Part shown: in pieces, positions 37,420-46,924 of the stretch
How positions within the stretch are numbered: position 1 is the stretch's first letter
Layout: the number at the start of each line of letters is the position of its first letter
Assembly (NCBI RefSeq): GCF_003859805.1
Contig: NZ_RQZG01000003.1
Location: 62,001 to 126,000 of the forward strand
Direction of reading: 5' to 3'
Source: Arachnia propionica
Lineage (GTDB): Bacteria > Actinomycetota > Actinomycetes > Propionibacteriales > Propionibacteriaceae
DNA: 64,000 bases
Program-made: the position numbers and the translations under genes
Notes under the pieces: model-generated
Seen by the model: only the letters and a program-made list of their open reading frames with translations
Told to the model about the DNA's origin: nothing
Database searches by the model: none

Positions 37420-37812
37420 TCACTCCGCCCCGAAGGGACCATGCACTCCCTCAAGGTAGTACCAGCGCTGATCCTCCTGGATGAAATAACTGACCTCCTG
37501 CAGGACCCGGGCCTCGCCGTCCTCCTCGTAGTGGGCGACGAGGCCCACCGATCCGGCGCGATCCCAGGCCCGACCATCCGTGCGATCCTTGACGACCAGC
37601 CCGGTCCACCTCGCCCCGCCGAAATCGATCCGCTCTGGGCGGGTCTCCGGGTACCAGCTGGCCAGCAGGTACGCCTCGTCACGCAGCACGTAGGCCGTGT
37701 AGCGGGAACGCATCAGGGCGAGGGCGGTCGCGGCCGGACGCGAACCGTCGAGGATCGGACCGCAGCACCTGTCGAAGGGGCGGCCGGTGTCGCAGTGGCA
37801 GGCCTCGGACAT
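37420..37812 (-). CDS. YchJ-like SEC-C motif protein
   Basis: A 130-residue UPF0225/YchJ protein with an N-terminal SEC-C zinc motif (CHCDTGRPFDRCCG) and the following LMRSRYTAYVLRDEAYLLASW block. The function is unknown; SEC-C motifs occur in SecA and bind zinc. It lies between DUF3263 and the macro-domain gene with gaps of a few bases, so the three form an operon. Confidence 0.9.
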   Translation of the reverse strand: MSEACHCDTGRPFDRCCGPILDGSRPAATALALMRSRYTAYVLRDEAYLLASWYPETRPERIDFGGARWTGLVVKDRTDGRAWDRAGSVGLVAHYEEDGEARVLQEVSYFIQEDQRWYYLEGVHGPFGAE

Positions 37813-37816
37813 GGAT

Positions 37817-38083
37817 TCACCCCTGGAGGCGACGGGCCGAACGCGCGGCCTGACGCTGGGAACGGACCCTGCGCAGCCGCTTCACGAGCAGCGGCTTGTG
37901 CTCCAACGCGGCGGGGTCGTCGAGCAGTTCGTTGAGGCGCTGGTAGTAGCGGGTGGCGGAGCAGCCGAACCGCTCCATGATGGCCTGGTCCTTCGGCACG
38001 TCCAAGGTGAACCAGCGTTCCTCGAAGTCCAGCATCGCGGCGTCACGTTCACTCAGGGTGGTCTGGATGGCGGCCTCAGTCAT
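37817..38083 (-). CDS. DUF3263 protein
   Basis: An 88-residue actinobacterial DUF3263 protein: LSERDAAMLDFEERWF, then AIMERFGCSATRYYQRLNELLDDP, and a basic C-terminus (RRVRSQRQAARSARRLQG). The middle looks like a helix-turn-helix of the sigma-factor type, so DNA binding is likely, but function is not established. It is the first gene of the DUF3263-YchJ-macro operon. Confidence 0.88.
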   Translation of the reverse strand: MTEAAIQTTLSERDAAMLDFEERWFTLDVPKDQAIMERFGCSATRYYQRLNELLDDPAALEHKPLLVKRLRRVRSQRQAARSARRLQG

Positions 38084-38222
38084 GCCATGAAGCCTACGCC
38101 ACCGTGGGCACGAATCACATCGGTGTCATTCCCGTGGACCTCGGTGTCCTCCGTTCGGTGGTCCGGCTTGAGAAGGTCCACCGGAGCCGGTTCACTTGAG
38201 GCACGACCACTGAGAGGAACAG

Positions 38223-39401
38223 ATGCTTGAGCTGAGCGGAGTGCGCCAGAGCTACGCCTGGGGTACCACCGACGGGATCGCGCACCTGCTGGGCCAGGAG
38301 AGCGACGGTGCTCCCTGGGCGGAGCAGTGGTTCGGCGCGCACCCGTTCGGGGACTCCCCGACCGCCGACGGCGAGACACTGGCCGGGCACCTGGCCCGGC
38401 GACCGGATCATCTGGGAACGGCCTGCATCGACACCTTCGGGGTGCGACTGCCCTTCCTCATCAAGCTGCTGTCAGCGGCGACGCCACTCAGCCTGCAGGC
38501 CCACCCGTCACGGGAGCAGGCCCGGGAAGGGCACGCCCGGGAGTCGCTGCTGGGGGTACCGCTGTCCGCAGCCGAGCGCTCCTTCAAGGACGACTGGCCC
38601 AAGCCGGAGACCATCGTCGCGTTGAGTCCGTTCGAGGCACTGGTCGGTTTCCGTGACCCCCACCTGACCGCCGACCTGTTCGAGGCCCTCGGCGTGGGCG
38701 ACGCCCTGGCCTCGGTGATCAGGCCGCTGCGGGACCGGGAGGGTGCCCCCGCCCTGCAGGAGGTGTTCCTCGACGTGCTGAGCCTCGGGGAACGCCAGCA
38801 CCTGGTCAACGAGGTCCTGGCAGCCGCCGTGAAGCACCTCGACGCCCCCGGCGAGCTCGGGGTCTTCGCCCGCACCGCCGTCGAGATCGACGAGTCCCAC
38901 CCCTCCGATCCCGGGATCCTCGCAGCCCTGCTGCTCAACCACTTCTGCCTGGAGCCCGGGCAGTCGTTGACCCTCTCCCCGGGAATCATGCACAGCTACC
39001 TCAGGGGCACCTGCGTGGAGGTGATGGCCAACTCCGACAACGTGCTGCGTGGCGGGCTCACCACCAAGCACATCGATGTGGACGGCCTGCTGCAGGTGGT
39101 GAACTTCGAGCCGGTGCCGATCACCGTCGACACCCCCCACGGCTCCGACGGCACCTACGTGTTCCCATCGCGCTTCGAGGAGTTCGAGCTGTGGCTGCAG
39201 CAGCCGACCTCCTGCAACGAGCTCCAGGTGCCTCGCGACGACTCCGCCCGGATCGCGCTGGTCACCTCCGGCGAGTTCCGGCTGCGCACCGAACAGCACC
39301 AGGTGACACTCAGCCCCGGCCACGCGGTGTTCATCCCCGCCCACGAGGTGGTCGGGGCCACCGGTCACGGGCAGATGTTCATCGCGGCTTCGGGGGTGTG
39401 A
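38223..39401 (+). CDS. manA: Mannose-6-phosphate isomerase, class I
   Basis: A 392-residue zinc enzyme that interconverts mannose-6-phosphate and fructose-6-phosphate. Zinc ligands are visible as Q92 and H94 in SLQAHPS, the Glu in KPETIVALSPFEALVGF, and the His in SPGIMHSYLRG. The C-terminal half is the second cupin (PGHAVFIPAHEVVG). GAGGA lies four bases before the ATG. Confidence 0.95.
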   Translation: MLELSGVRQSYAWGTTDGIAHLLGQESDGAPWAEQWFGAHPFGDSPTADGETLAGHLARRPDHLGTACIDTFGVRLPFLIKLLSAATPLSLQAHPSREQAREGHARESLLGVPLSAAERSFKDDWPKPETIVALSPFEALVGFRDPHLTADLFEALGVGDALASVIRPLRDREGAPALQEVFLDVLSLGERQHLVNEVLAAAVKHLDAPGELGVFARTAVEIDESHPSDPGILAALLLNHFCLEPGQSLTLSPGIMHSYLRGTCVEVMANSDNVLRGGLTTKHIDVDGLLQVVNFEPVPITVDTPHGSDGTYVFPSRFEEFELWLQQPTSCNELQVPRDDSARIALVTSGEFRLRTEQHQVTLSPGHAVFIPAHEVVGATGHGQMFIAASGV

Positions 39402-39440
39402 CTTGTTCACCCCCGTTTCCGCGGGCACAATGTAGCGACT

Positions 39441-39516
39441 GCCTCCGTAGCTCAGCGGCCAGAGCGCTCGCCTTGTAAGCGAGTGGTCGAGGGTTCGACT
39501 CCCTCCGGGGGCTCCA
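39441..39516 (+). tRNA. tRNA-Thr (anticodon TGT)
   Basis: The acceptor arm GCCTCCG pairs with CGGGGGC. The anticodon stem CTCGC/GCGAG encloses loop CTTGTAA with anticodon TGT at 39474-39476. The T-arm carries GGTTCGACTCC. The 3' CCA is encoded (39514-39516). Confidence 0.96.
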
Positions 39517-39567
39517 CGACGGCGAGTGCTCGACAGGGGCGAGGCAGCACGGGCACAATGACGGACC

Positions 39568-40191
39568 ATGACGCCTGAGCCGAGCCAGTGGGCCCGCATG
39601 ATCGCGGCCGACCCCGACCACTCCCACCGCTACATCCAACGCTTCAAGAACATGGAGGCCGCGGGGCACGACCTCTACGGCGAGGCCCGGCTCATCGACG
39701 CGATGGCCACCCGCGGCTCACGCATCCTGGACGCGGGCTGCGGCCCGGGCAGGCACTGCGGCTGGCTCCACGAGCGTGGGCACGAGGTGGTGGGGGTGGA
39801 CCTCGACCCGGTGCTGATCGACGCCGCCCGGCAGGACCACCCGGGTCCCACCTACGTGGTGGGAGACCTGGCCGAGCTCGACCTGGCCGGCCACGGCATC
39901 ACAGCCGACTTCGACCTGATCTTCAGCGCGGGCAACGTCATGGGATTCCTCGCGCCGTCGACCCGCATCGAGGTGCTGCGCCGTCTGGGAGCCCATCTCG
40001 CTGTCGATGGCCGCGTCGTGATCGGTTTCGGCGCGGGACGTGGCTACGACTTCTCCGAGTTCATGGGCGACGCCGAGACCGCCGGTCTGGTGGCGCAGCA
40101 GGCCTACTCCACCTGGGACCTGCGCCCGTTCCAGCCTGACAGCACCTTCCTGGTCGCCGTCTTCGGGGCTGCTCACACCAACGCGGCGTAA
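39568..40191 (+). CDS. Class I SAM-dependent methyltransferase
   Basis: A 207-residue methyltransferase with the SAM-binding motif ILDAGCGPGRHCGWL near residue 55, the acidic motif II VVGVDLDPVLIDAA, and LIFSAGNVMGFL as motif IV. The substrate cannot be predicted. Its end overlaps the convergent nuclease gene by 19 bases. Confidence 0.85.
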   Translation: MTPEPSQWARMIAADPDHSHRYIQRFKNMEAAGHDLYGEARLIDAMATRGSRILDAGCGPGRHCGWLHERGHEVVGVDLDPVLIDAARQDHPGPTYVVGDLAELDLAGHGITADFDLIFSAGNVMGFLAPSTRIEVLRRLGAHLAVDGRVVIGFGAGRGYDFSEFMGDAETAGLVAQQAYSTWDLRPFQPDSTFLVAVFGAAHTNAA

Positions 40192-41135
40192 CGCTCGCGG
40201 ATGTCGGCAGGCATGTGGGCCAGGTGGTCCTCGAGGGTGAGCTGGACCTCCTGGACCGTCGGGCCCTGTGCCGGCGGACGACACCCCCACGCCCGGTCAC
40301 ACAGCGTCACCAGGGCGTCGCCGTCGACCAGGTCCATCCCGACGGCCTCGGCATAGGCCAGCGCCTCCTTGCTGAAGGTCGCCGTGGTCACCACGAGCAG
40401 TCGGTCCGCACCCTCGACGGCCCCTGCCCCGAACAGTTTCTGCAGCACCGGCCGTCCCACTGACTGGGCCGGGTGGAAGCACTTGCACTCCACGAGTGTC
40501 TTGCCACCGGGCCCGAACATCCTGAGGTCGAAACCACCATCGGCGATCGCTGGGGTGACCTCCACCCGGTGTCCGAGCTCCCGGTACAGCTCCGCACAGA
40601 ACTGCTCGAAACGCGTCGGTTCGGCTGCGAAACGGTGGTAGATGTGGTTGCGGCTCGCCCCGCAGACCCGCAGCCCTTCCTGTTCGTTGAGGAGGGCGAG
40701 TTTCTCCGCCTCCTCCCCGGACAACGCGATCACGTGACCGCGTCCACGCAGTGCCACGACGAGGTCGTAGAACCTCATCACCGACCGGGAGGACAGCCGC
40801 CACCGCCCCAACTCCAGCGTCGAGAAGTCCTCGACGACCTCGTTGGTGCGGTACCTGCGGTTGCGCGTCCCGTCCTTCCTCGCCACCTGCCAACGGGGAT
40901 AGGCCAGCACGAACGTCCCCTGGTCGCGTTCCGGCCTCGCCCGCCGCACCCGGAAGCCGCGTGGAATCCGGACCCCGAGCTCCCGTGTCGCCTGGAGACG
41001 ACGGATCGCCCGCGCGAGCAGCGTGACCACCCACACCACTGCGACCGTACCGAGCAGCACCGCCCCCACCCACAGCACCGGCGCCAGGACCCCTCCCACG
41101 GAGTCCCAGATGCCCGCCACCACGTCATTGAACAT
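40173..41135 (-). CDS. Membrane-anchored Mrr-like restriction endonuclease
   Basis: A 320-residue protein. One transmembrane helix at residues 15-40 (APVLWVGAVLLGTVAVVWVV) precedes a basic linker, a middle domain, and a C-terminal PD-(D/E)xK nuclease of the Mrr_cat type with a DGGFDLRMF Asp, the ECK motif in TLVECKCF, and the Gln in RPVLQKLFGA. AGGGGG lies eight bases before the start. Mrr-type enzymes cut modified or foreign DNA; the membrane helix puts this one at the cell envelope, where incoming DNA would be met first. That role is inferred. Confidence 0.82.
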   Translation of the reverse strand: MFNDVVAGIWDSVGGVLAPVLWVGAVLLGTVAVVWVVTLLARAIRRLQATRELGVRIPRGFRVRRARPERDQGTFVLAYPRWQVARKDGTRNRRYRTNEVVEDFSTLELGRWRLSSRSVMRFYDLVVALRGRGHVIALSGEEAEKLALLNEQEGLRVCGASRNHIYHRFAAEPTRFEQFCAELYRELGHRVEVTPAIADGGFDLRMFGPGGKTLVECKCFHPAQSVGRPVLQKLFGAGAVEGADRLLVVTTATFSKEALAYAEAVGMDLVDGDALVTLCDRAWGCRPPAQGPTVQEVQLTLEDHLAHMPADIRERYAALV

Positions 41136-41226
41136 CCTGCTGTCCCCCTATCAGCCAGGGGCAGCATAGTGCTCAGCGGCGTCGGTGACGCAGAACCGCG
41201 CAGCAACGGTGGCGGGAGGGCATCGG

Positions 41227-41823
41227 TCAGATCGGTCTCCAGGAAGGTTCCCGGCCCGTGAACCCGAGGAACCGGTCCAGCTGCGGGGCGTCGTCAGCGA
41301 CGACGACCTCCTCACCGAACCAGTCGCCGCCCCGTGATTCGGGGGTCACCACCTGCCGGAGGACCTCATGGGCTGCCCTGACCGCCGTCTCGTCGGGGCG
41401 CCACTGCTGTCCTGTCGAGATGGCGATGTCCCAGCCGTGGGCCAGGTACTCGCCGAGGATCATCACCAGCGCGATCTCCCCGGGCATCCCCTCACCGCCG
41501 ATCCGAAACGGTCGATCCGCGGCCCCACCACGCACCGCATCGACCAACCTCACCGACGCCCTCCGAATCCGTTGCGCAGCCTCGGCAGGCGTGACCCACA
41601 CCTCGTCGGCATCACCGGCCGGAACCTCACCGTCACTGCTGGCGTAGCCCACCGCGAAGGCCTCCAGCCAACCGACGACGTGCCCGAGCAGAGCCGTGAG
41701 GTCGTACTGGGAGCAGGGTGTGGGCGCACTCTCCTGCCCGGGCGCGATGCGCTGCGTCACGACGGCCAGGGCGTCGAGGACCGGCACCAGGTGATCAAGG
41801 GTCCGTTGAATGGTCGTGTTCAT
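41227..41823 (-). CDS. DinB-fold, mycothiol-type maleylpyruvate isomerase family protein (TIGR03086-like)
   Basis: A 198-residue protein with LTALLGHVVGWLEAF, the later EYLAHGWDIAI with the family metal-binding His, and the closing DRFLGFTGREPSW. These mark the TIGR03086 group of mycothiol-dependent DinB-like metal proteins. It may conjugate or isomerise a substrate with mycothiol. It diverges from an AraC-type regulator 65 bases away, which is the likely controller. Confidence 0.88.
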   Translation of the reverse strand: MNTTIQRTLDHLVPVLDALAVVTQRIAPGQESAPTPCSQYDLTALLGHVVGWLEAFAVGYASSDGEVPAGDADEVWVTPAEAAQRIRRASVRLVDAVRGGAADRPFRIGGEGMPGEIALVMILGEYLAHGWDIAISTGQQWRPDETAVRAAHEVLRQVVTPESRGGDWFGEEVVVADDAPQLDRFLGFTGREPSWRPI

Positions 41824-41888
41824 GCCTCCCAGCGTGGCGTCACCACGAGGTCACGTCTTGAACAAAGGCGACACGGTAGCGTGACCGC

Positions 41889-42773
41889 ATGACCACGGAC
41901 CCGATCATCCAGGACAGCCGTGGGATCCTTGATCCCGGCCGGATGCGGGAGTTCGTGGACTTCACCCGGTTCGATCCGCCGAGGCCACTGGAGGGGATCG
42001 TCCAGTGGTTCTGGGCGGTGACGTGGGACCTGCCCAAGGGCATCGAGTTCACCCAGCCGGTGCTGTCCCATCCGTGTGGGAACCTCAGCGTCGGCCCACG
42101 TTCCACCCGGGGCCTTGACGACGACACCGTCGAGGCCACGGTCGTGGGGGTGGCCACCCGGGTGGACCACCGCCGACTCCGGGGACATGGCTGGAACGTC
42201 GCCGCCAAGCTCGAACCGGGAGCTCTCGGGGCCTTCCTGGAGATGGATGCGGCTGAATTGACGAACCGGGTCGTCCCGATGGGTCAGGTGCTGGACCTCG
42301 ATGCTGTCGGGTTGACCCGTGACCTCGAGATCATGGCCGACAACGCCTCGCGGGCCGCCCGGCTGGGAGAGATCCTCAGCACCGTGCTCGCCTCGCGTGA
42401 TGCGGCTCGCCTGCAGGCAGCCCATGAGTGTGCCCGGATCGCGGGACGGATCGCACGGGACCGCGGCATCCGAGGGGTCACCGACCTGGCGCGCTGCGTC
42501 GCCTTCCACCCGCGTACCCTGCAGCGGATGTTCCGGCAGCATGCCGGGGTCACGCCGTCGTGGATGATCCGTCGATACCGGTTGATCGACGCCGCCGATG
42601 CGGCCCGCTCCGGAAATCCACCCTCGTGGGGAGAGCTGGCGGCCGAACTCGGCTACGCCGACCAGGCGCACCTGTCACGCGAGTTCTCCGCCACCATCGG
42701 GATGCCCCCCTCCCGCTATGCGGCCTCGGTGACCGTGCTCACCCCTTCCGACCCTGCCGCCTCGAGACGCTGA
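41889..42773 (+). CDS. AraC-family transcriptional regulator (DUF6597 type)
   Basis: A 294-residue regulator. The N-terminal sensing domain (PPRPLEGIVQWFWAVTWDLP, SHPCGNLSV) is DUF6597-like. The C-terminal AraC domain has both helix-turn-helix motifs: GVTDLARCVAFHPRTLQRMFRQHAGVTP and SWGELAAELGYADQAHLSREFSATIGMPPSRYA. A TAGCGT hexamer six bases before the ATG suggests a leaderless transcript. Its end overlaps the DedA gene by 35 bases on the other strand. Confidence 0.92.
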   Translation: MTTDPIIQDSRGILDPGRMREFVDFTRFDPPRPLEGIVQWFWAVTWDLPKGIEFTQPVLSHPCGNLSVGPRSTRGLDDDTVEATVVGVATRVDHRRLRGHGWNVAAKLEPGALGAFLEMDAAELTNRVVPMGQVLDLDAVGLTRDLEIMADNASRAARLGEILSTVLASRDAARLQAAHECARIAGRIARDRGIRGVTDLARCVAFHPRTLQRMFRQHAGVTPSWMIRRYRLIDAADAARSGNPPSWGELAAELGYADQAHLSREFSATIGMPPSRYAASVTVLTPSDPAASRR

Positions 42774-43455
42774 ACACGACGAAGATCAGCAGGGCGATGG
42801 AGATGTAGCCCGCGATCTTGGCGTAGTACTCCAGGGCCTGGACGATGGGCTCCCCGAACATCCATCCCAGGTTGTAGTACAGCCCCAGCCACACGGTGCT
42901 GGCCAGGAAGTCGTAGAGCAGGAACTTCCACAGCTTGAGTCCGGTGGCACCGGAGAGCACGAAGACCACCTGCATGATGGGCAGCGGGATCGGGACGTAG
43001 GCGATGAGGAACCCGAACGGCCCCAGTTTGTGGGCCCACCGTTCAGCGACGGCGTAGCTCTTCGCGGCGCGTGCGCTGCGCCCGGCCCAGACCTCGATCA
43101 TGCCGCGCCCCCACAGTCGGCCCGCCCACCAGAAGATCCAGTCCAGTTTGATGCTGGCCACGGCGGCGACGGCGAACACGATGAGCGCATGGGGCATCGC
43201 CCCCTGGGAGGAGAGCGCCCCGACGGTGGCGATGGCGGTTCGGCTGCCGGAGATCATGGCCAGGACGTCGGGGGCGCGGACGATCAACCAGGCCCGAAGC
43301 GGCAGCATCACCAGGCCGTAGACCGCCACGAGGCCGAACCACGTCATGCAGGCGATGTCGGCCCGGCCCGGCTTCTGCTTCCAGGGCATGCCCTCGTCCT
43401 GCCACCACTCGGTGGCCTCGGTGTCCTCGCCCCGGGGTTCCTGCTCGTCGCTCAC
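42739..43455 (-). CDS. DedA-family membrane protein
   Basis: A 238-residue integral membrane protein of the DedA/VTT type. An acidic N-terminus (EQEPRGEDTEATEWW) is followed by several helices. The family segment KLGPFGFLIAYVPIPLPIMQVVFVLSGATGL in the middle carries the conserved prolines and glycines. DedA proteins act as flippases or transporters of membrane lipids. The GTG start at 43455 has a TACCAT hexamer seven bases upstream. Confidence 0.85.
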   Translation of the reverse strand: MSDEQEPRGEDTEATEWWQDEGMPWKQKPGRADIACMTWFGLVAVYGLVMLPLRAWLIVRAPDVLAMISGSRTAIATVGALSSQGAMPHALIVFAVAAVASIKLDWIFWWAGRLWGRGMIEVWAGRSARAAKSYAVAERWAHKLGPFGFLIAYVPIPLPIMQVVFVLSGATGLKLWKFLLYDFLASTVWLGLYYNLGWMFGEPIVQALEYYAKIAGYISIALLIFVVFSVSRRQGRKG

Positions 43456-43598
43456 CTGAGCGATGGTACGCGACCCCGCGACAATTCACCGGGGGGCTTC
43501 CGCCGAGCGAAACCGAGCTGTTAGCCTTGTCAATCGGAAGGACCCTTCCACCACTACGGATCGTCGGGCACGTACCTGCCCGTGGAAAGGAATGTGGC

Positions 43599-44696
<1,098 letters not shown>

Positions 44697-44707
44697 TCGT
44701 CTCCTCG

Positions 44708-44744
44708 AAAGGGGGCTCCCGCAGTTGGCGCGGGAGCCCCCTTT
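44708..44744 (+). terminator. Terminator after the UgpC-type ATPase gene
   Basis: A perfect 15-base stem AAAGGGGGCTCCCGC / GCGGGAGCCCCCTTT with a seven-base loop ends in TTT. It is the strongest classical terminator in the window and starts 12 bases after the stop codon. Confidence 0.93.
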
Positions 44745-44817
44745 CGTGCGCAGCGACGAACCAGACGCCCTCTCCCCACCGCGCCGCCCCTCACCCCCTC
44801 ACCAGGCACCCCTCACA

Positions 44818-44895
44818 GGGCACGAATCGCCGTTCTGGTTGCACGAAACCCCGATTGAAACGTTTCGGAATGAAGTGACCCGCCAGTTCATGCCC
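44818..44895. repeat. 78-base element, copy 4 (diverged)
   Basis: It begins GGGCACGAATCGCCGTTCT like copies 2 and 3 and ends CCCGCCAGTTCATGCCC like copy 1. The core GATTGAAACGTTTC matches the loop of copies 2 and 3. It occupies part of the 328-base gap 44697-45024, which otherwise holds only the terminator at 44708-44744 and no gene that I can see. Confidence 0.6.
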
Positions 44896-45024
44896 GGCAG
44901 CTGTTCAGCCCTCCTGGCTGCAGCGTCGGCTGATCACGGCTCATGGTGGACGAGGCCCCCAGCCCATCCACGACGTACCATGCTGACACCAGCCGACATG
45001 GCCGCATGAAGGAGGTGGGCCAAC

Positions 45025-45552
45025 ATGACCACGGCGTTGGACGTCCTGAAGTACATCAACGAGAAGCACAGCCCACTGAACGAGGCGCAGTACCAGAAGT
45101 GGCTGTACTACGTGCAGGGATGGTCGCTGGCCTGGCACGGGACTCCGATGTTCGAGGACCGGATCGAGGCCTGGGCCATGGGTCCTGTCGTGCCCACGGT
45201 GCGTTCCAGCTGCCACGTCAACGGACCTTCCGACCTGAGCCCTGAGCGGCGTGCCACGATCGATGCCGTCGTGGACCACTACCGCGCATGGACGGGCGGT
45301 GAGTTGAGCGACAGGGCACATCGCGAATCCCCATGGCTGGAGGCCCGGGGCCCCCTCCCCGAGGGCGCACGAAGCACCGCCGAGGTGACCCGGGAGTCGA
45401 TGCTCTGGGAGTTCACCGCGCAGTCCCTGCGAGGACAGGGCCCCAAGAAGCCTCCCCTGCCTCATCGGGAGCCGGACTCGGACTCAGTGCTGGAGCTGGC
45501 ATCCAGGGCGAGTCGACGGTGGAGCCACACCTTGGCCCTCCTCGCCGAGTGA
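45025..45552 (+). CDS. Panacea-domain (DUF4065) antitoxin
   Basis: A 175-residue protein with the Panacea/SocA-like domain: ALDVLKYINEKHSPLNEAQYQKWLYYVQGWSLAWHGTPMFEDRIEAW, then GPVVP. Panacea domains act as versatile antitoxins for unrelated toxins. GGAGG lies nine bases before the ATG. The next gene, a Doc-type toxin, starts with GTG overlapping this stop (GTGA), which is typical of a toxin-antitoxin operon. The antitoxin is complete; the toxin is not. Confidence 0.88.
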   Translation: MTTALDVLKYINEKHSPLNEAQYQKWLYYVQGWSLAWHGTPMFEDRIEAWAMGPVVPTVRSSCHVNGPSDLSPERRATIDAVVDHYRAWTGGELSDRAHRESPWLEARGPLPEGARSTAEVTRESMLWEFTAQSLRGQGPKKPPLPHREPDSDSVLELASRASRRWSHTLALLAE

Positions 45553-45805
45553 CGGTCGTCATCAGCGTTGATCTCTGCCTTCAGATCCACGAGACGGAGA
45601 TCAACGCTGGAATCTTGCGGGACAGAGGTCTGCTGGAGACAGCCGTGGCCGCGCCTTTCACCGGTTTCGGGGATCAAGAAGCCTTCCCGACACTCGTTGA
45701 GAAAGCGGCACGCGGCACGAGGGTGAGCACACGGTGTCCTTGACAGTGCCTGAGTTGACCCAGTGGCCTGGGCGGTGCGTGCGCCTCAGCGATTCCTCAA
45801 CGTGA
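45549..45805 (+). pseudogene. Doc/Fic-family toxin, truncated by internal deletion
   Basis: The first ~52 residues are a clear Doc N-terminus (CLQIHETEI, GILRDRGLLETAVAAP, FPTLVEKAA). The protein then runs out of frame and stops at 45743. A piece like the Doc C-terminus (VSLTVPELTQW) follows in another frame, ending at 45805. The catalytic HxFx[DE]GNKR segment that normally lies between is absent, so roughly 200 bases seem to have been lost. Intact Doc kinases inactivate EF-Tu. The C-terminal assignment is tentative. Confidence 0.75.
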
Positions 45806-45841
45806 AGGTGGAAAACTGGCACCAGAGGGTAGAATTACTCC

Positions 45842-46087
45842 ATGAGTCTCAACATCAAGGACGAACGCATCCATGAGATGGTGCGCGAAGCTGCCTCGAG
45901 GACCGGGCTCAGCCAGACCCGTGTGGTGGAGAAAGCTGTCAGCGACCTGCTGGGACGCCTTGCGACTGAAAAGGCGCGTCACGGGCTGGATGAGCTCCTG
46001 GACCGGGTTCATGCGGAGTTGACCGCAACAGGCGGTCCACTGGACTTCGACTCGCTCTATGACCCTGACACAGGACTACCGCGATGA
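45842..46087 (+). CDS. vapB: VapB-type antitoxin
   Basis: An 81-residue antitoxin of the PSK/Rv0623-like VapB group (SLNIKDERIHEMVREAASRTGLSQTRVVEKAVSDLLGR) with a C-terminal toxin-binding tail (GGPLDFDSLYDPDTGLPR). A TAGAAT hexamer lies six bases before ATG 45842, so the operon is probably leaderless. Its stop overlaps the vapC ATG by four bases (ATGA). Confidence 0.92.
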   Translation: MSLNIKDERIHEMVREAASRTGLSQTRVVEKAVSDLLGRLATEKARHGLDELLDRVHAELTATGGPLDFDSLYDPDTGLPR

Positions 46088-46473
46088 TCGTCGATCCGTC
46101 AGCCATCGCCGCCATCCTCTTCCGGGAGCCGGAGCGGGAACACTTCCGTGCGCTGCTGGAACAGCGCGGTGCGCTCATGTCAGCGCCCAGCCGCCTGGAA
46201 CTGGCGATCGTGCTGCGCAACAGAGGGGTGTCAGAGGTGAGCGCCACACTTGATGCATTGCTCGCGGGTCTCAGCATAGAGATCGCGTCATTCACCCCAG
46301 AACAGGTCCGGATCGCCGAGGAGGCCCACAAGAGGTTCGGTCGCGGGAGTGGGCACCCCGCCAGGCTGAACTTCGGTGACTGCATCACCTATGCGCTGGC
46401 CAAGGACCGGGATGAACCGCTGCTGTTCAAGGGGGACGACTTCACCCACACGGATCTGATACCTGCGGTGTGA
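46084..46473 (+). CDS. vapC: VapC-type PIN-domain ribonuclease toxin
   Basis: A 129-residue PIN domain with the acidic active-site residues in place: D4 (MIVDPSA), the Glu in RLELAIV, the Asp in NFGDCITYALA, and the Asp in FKGDDFTHTDLI. VapC toxins cut tRNA or rRNA. The gene is intact. Confidence 0.93.
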   Translation: MIVDPSAIAAILFREPEREHFRALLEQRGALMSAPSRLELAIVLRNRGVSEVSATLDALLAGLSIEIASFTPEQVRIAEEAHKRFGRGSGHPARLNFGDCITYALAKDRDEPLLFKGDDFTHTDLIPAV

Positions 46474-46531
46474 ACCCTCCACCTGATGATGGCCGTTTCG
46501 TCCATGCCAGGATCGCATCGGGGAGAGCATC

Positions 46532-46924
46532 ATGTCAGGCATGACCTCTTTCGCAGCAGTGTCCGTCGTCACCCACGACATGGCGGCGGCCATCGACTTC
46601 TACTCCTGTCTGGGATTGCGCCTGGCCTCCGGCGGCCCGACCGACGACCACGTCGAGTTCGACGGCGAGGGCGTACGGCTCATGCTCGACACCGAGACCC
46701 TGATCTCGCAGCTGGACCCCACATGGCGACGTCCCACGGGAGGGCACGCCATCGCCCTGGCCTTCCAGTGCTCCGCCCCCGCTGAGGTCGATGCCCTCTT
46801 CGAGGCACTGACGACGCTCGGGGCCAAGGCCAAACAGCAGCCATGGAACGCCTTCTGGGGACAGCGTTACGCATCGGTGCTCGACATGGACGGCAACCAG
46901 GTGGACCTGTTCTGCCCGCTCTGA
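46532..46924 (+). CDS. VOC-family (glyoxalase-like) protein
   Basis: A 130-residue vicinal-oxygen-chelate protein with the two beta-alpha-beta-beta-beta modules (AAVSVVTHDMAAAIDFYSCLGLRLA, then FALTTLGAKAKQQPW, RYASVLDMDGNQVDLF). It may be a metal-dependent dioxygenase, glyoxalase or resistance protein. It converges on an AraC-type gene with no space between the stops. Confidence 0.85.
   Translation: MSGMTSFAAVSVVTHDMAAAIDFYSCLGLRLASGGPTDDHVEFDGEGVRLMLDTETLISQLDPTWRRPTGGHAIALAFQCSAPAEVDALFEALTTLGAKAKQQPWNAFWGQRYASVLDMDGNQVDLFCPL

Noticed and set aside
38105..38120. GTGGGCACGAATCACA, similar to the left end of the 78-base elements
   Set aside because: Only the first 13 bases match and no right arm or core is found; listed as a possible relic only.
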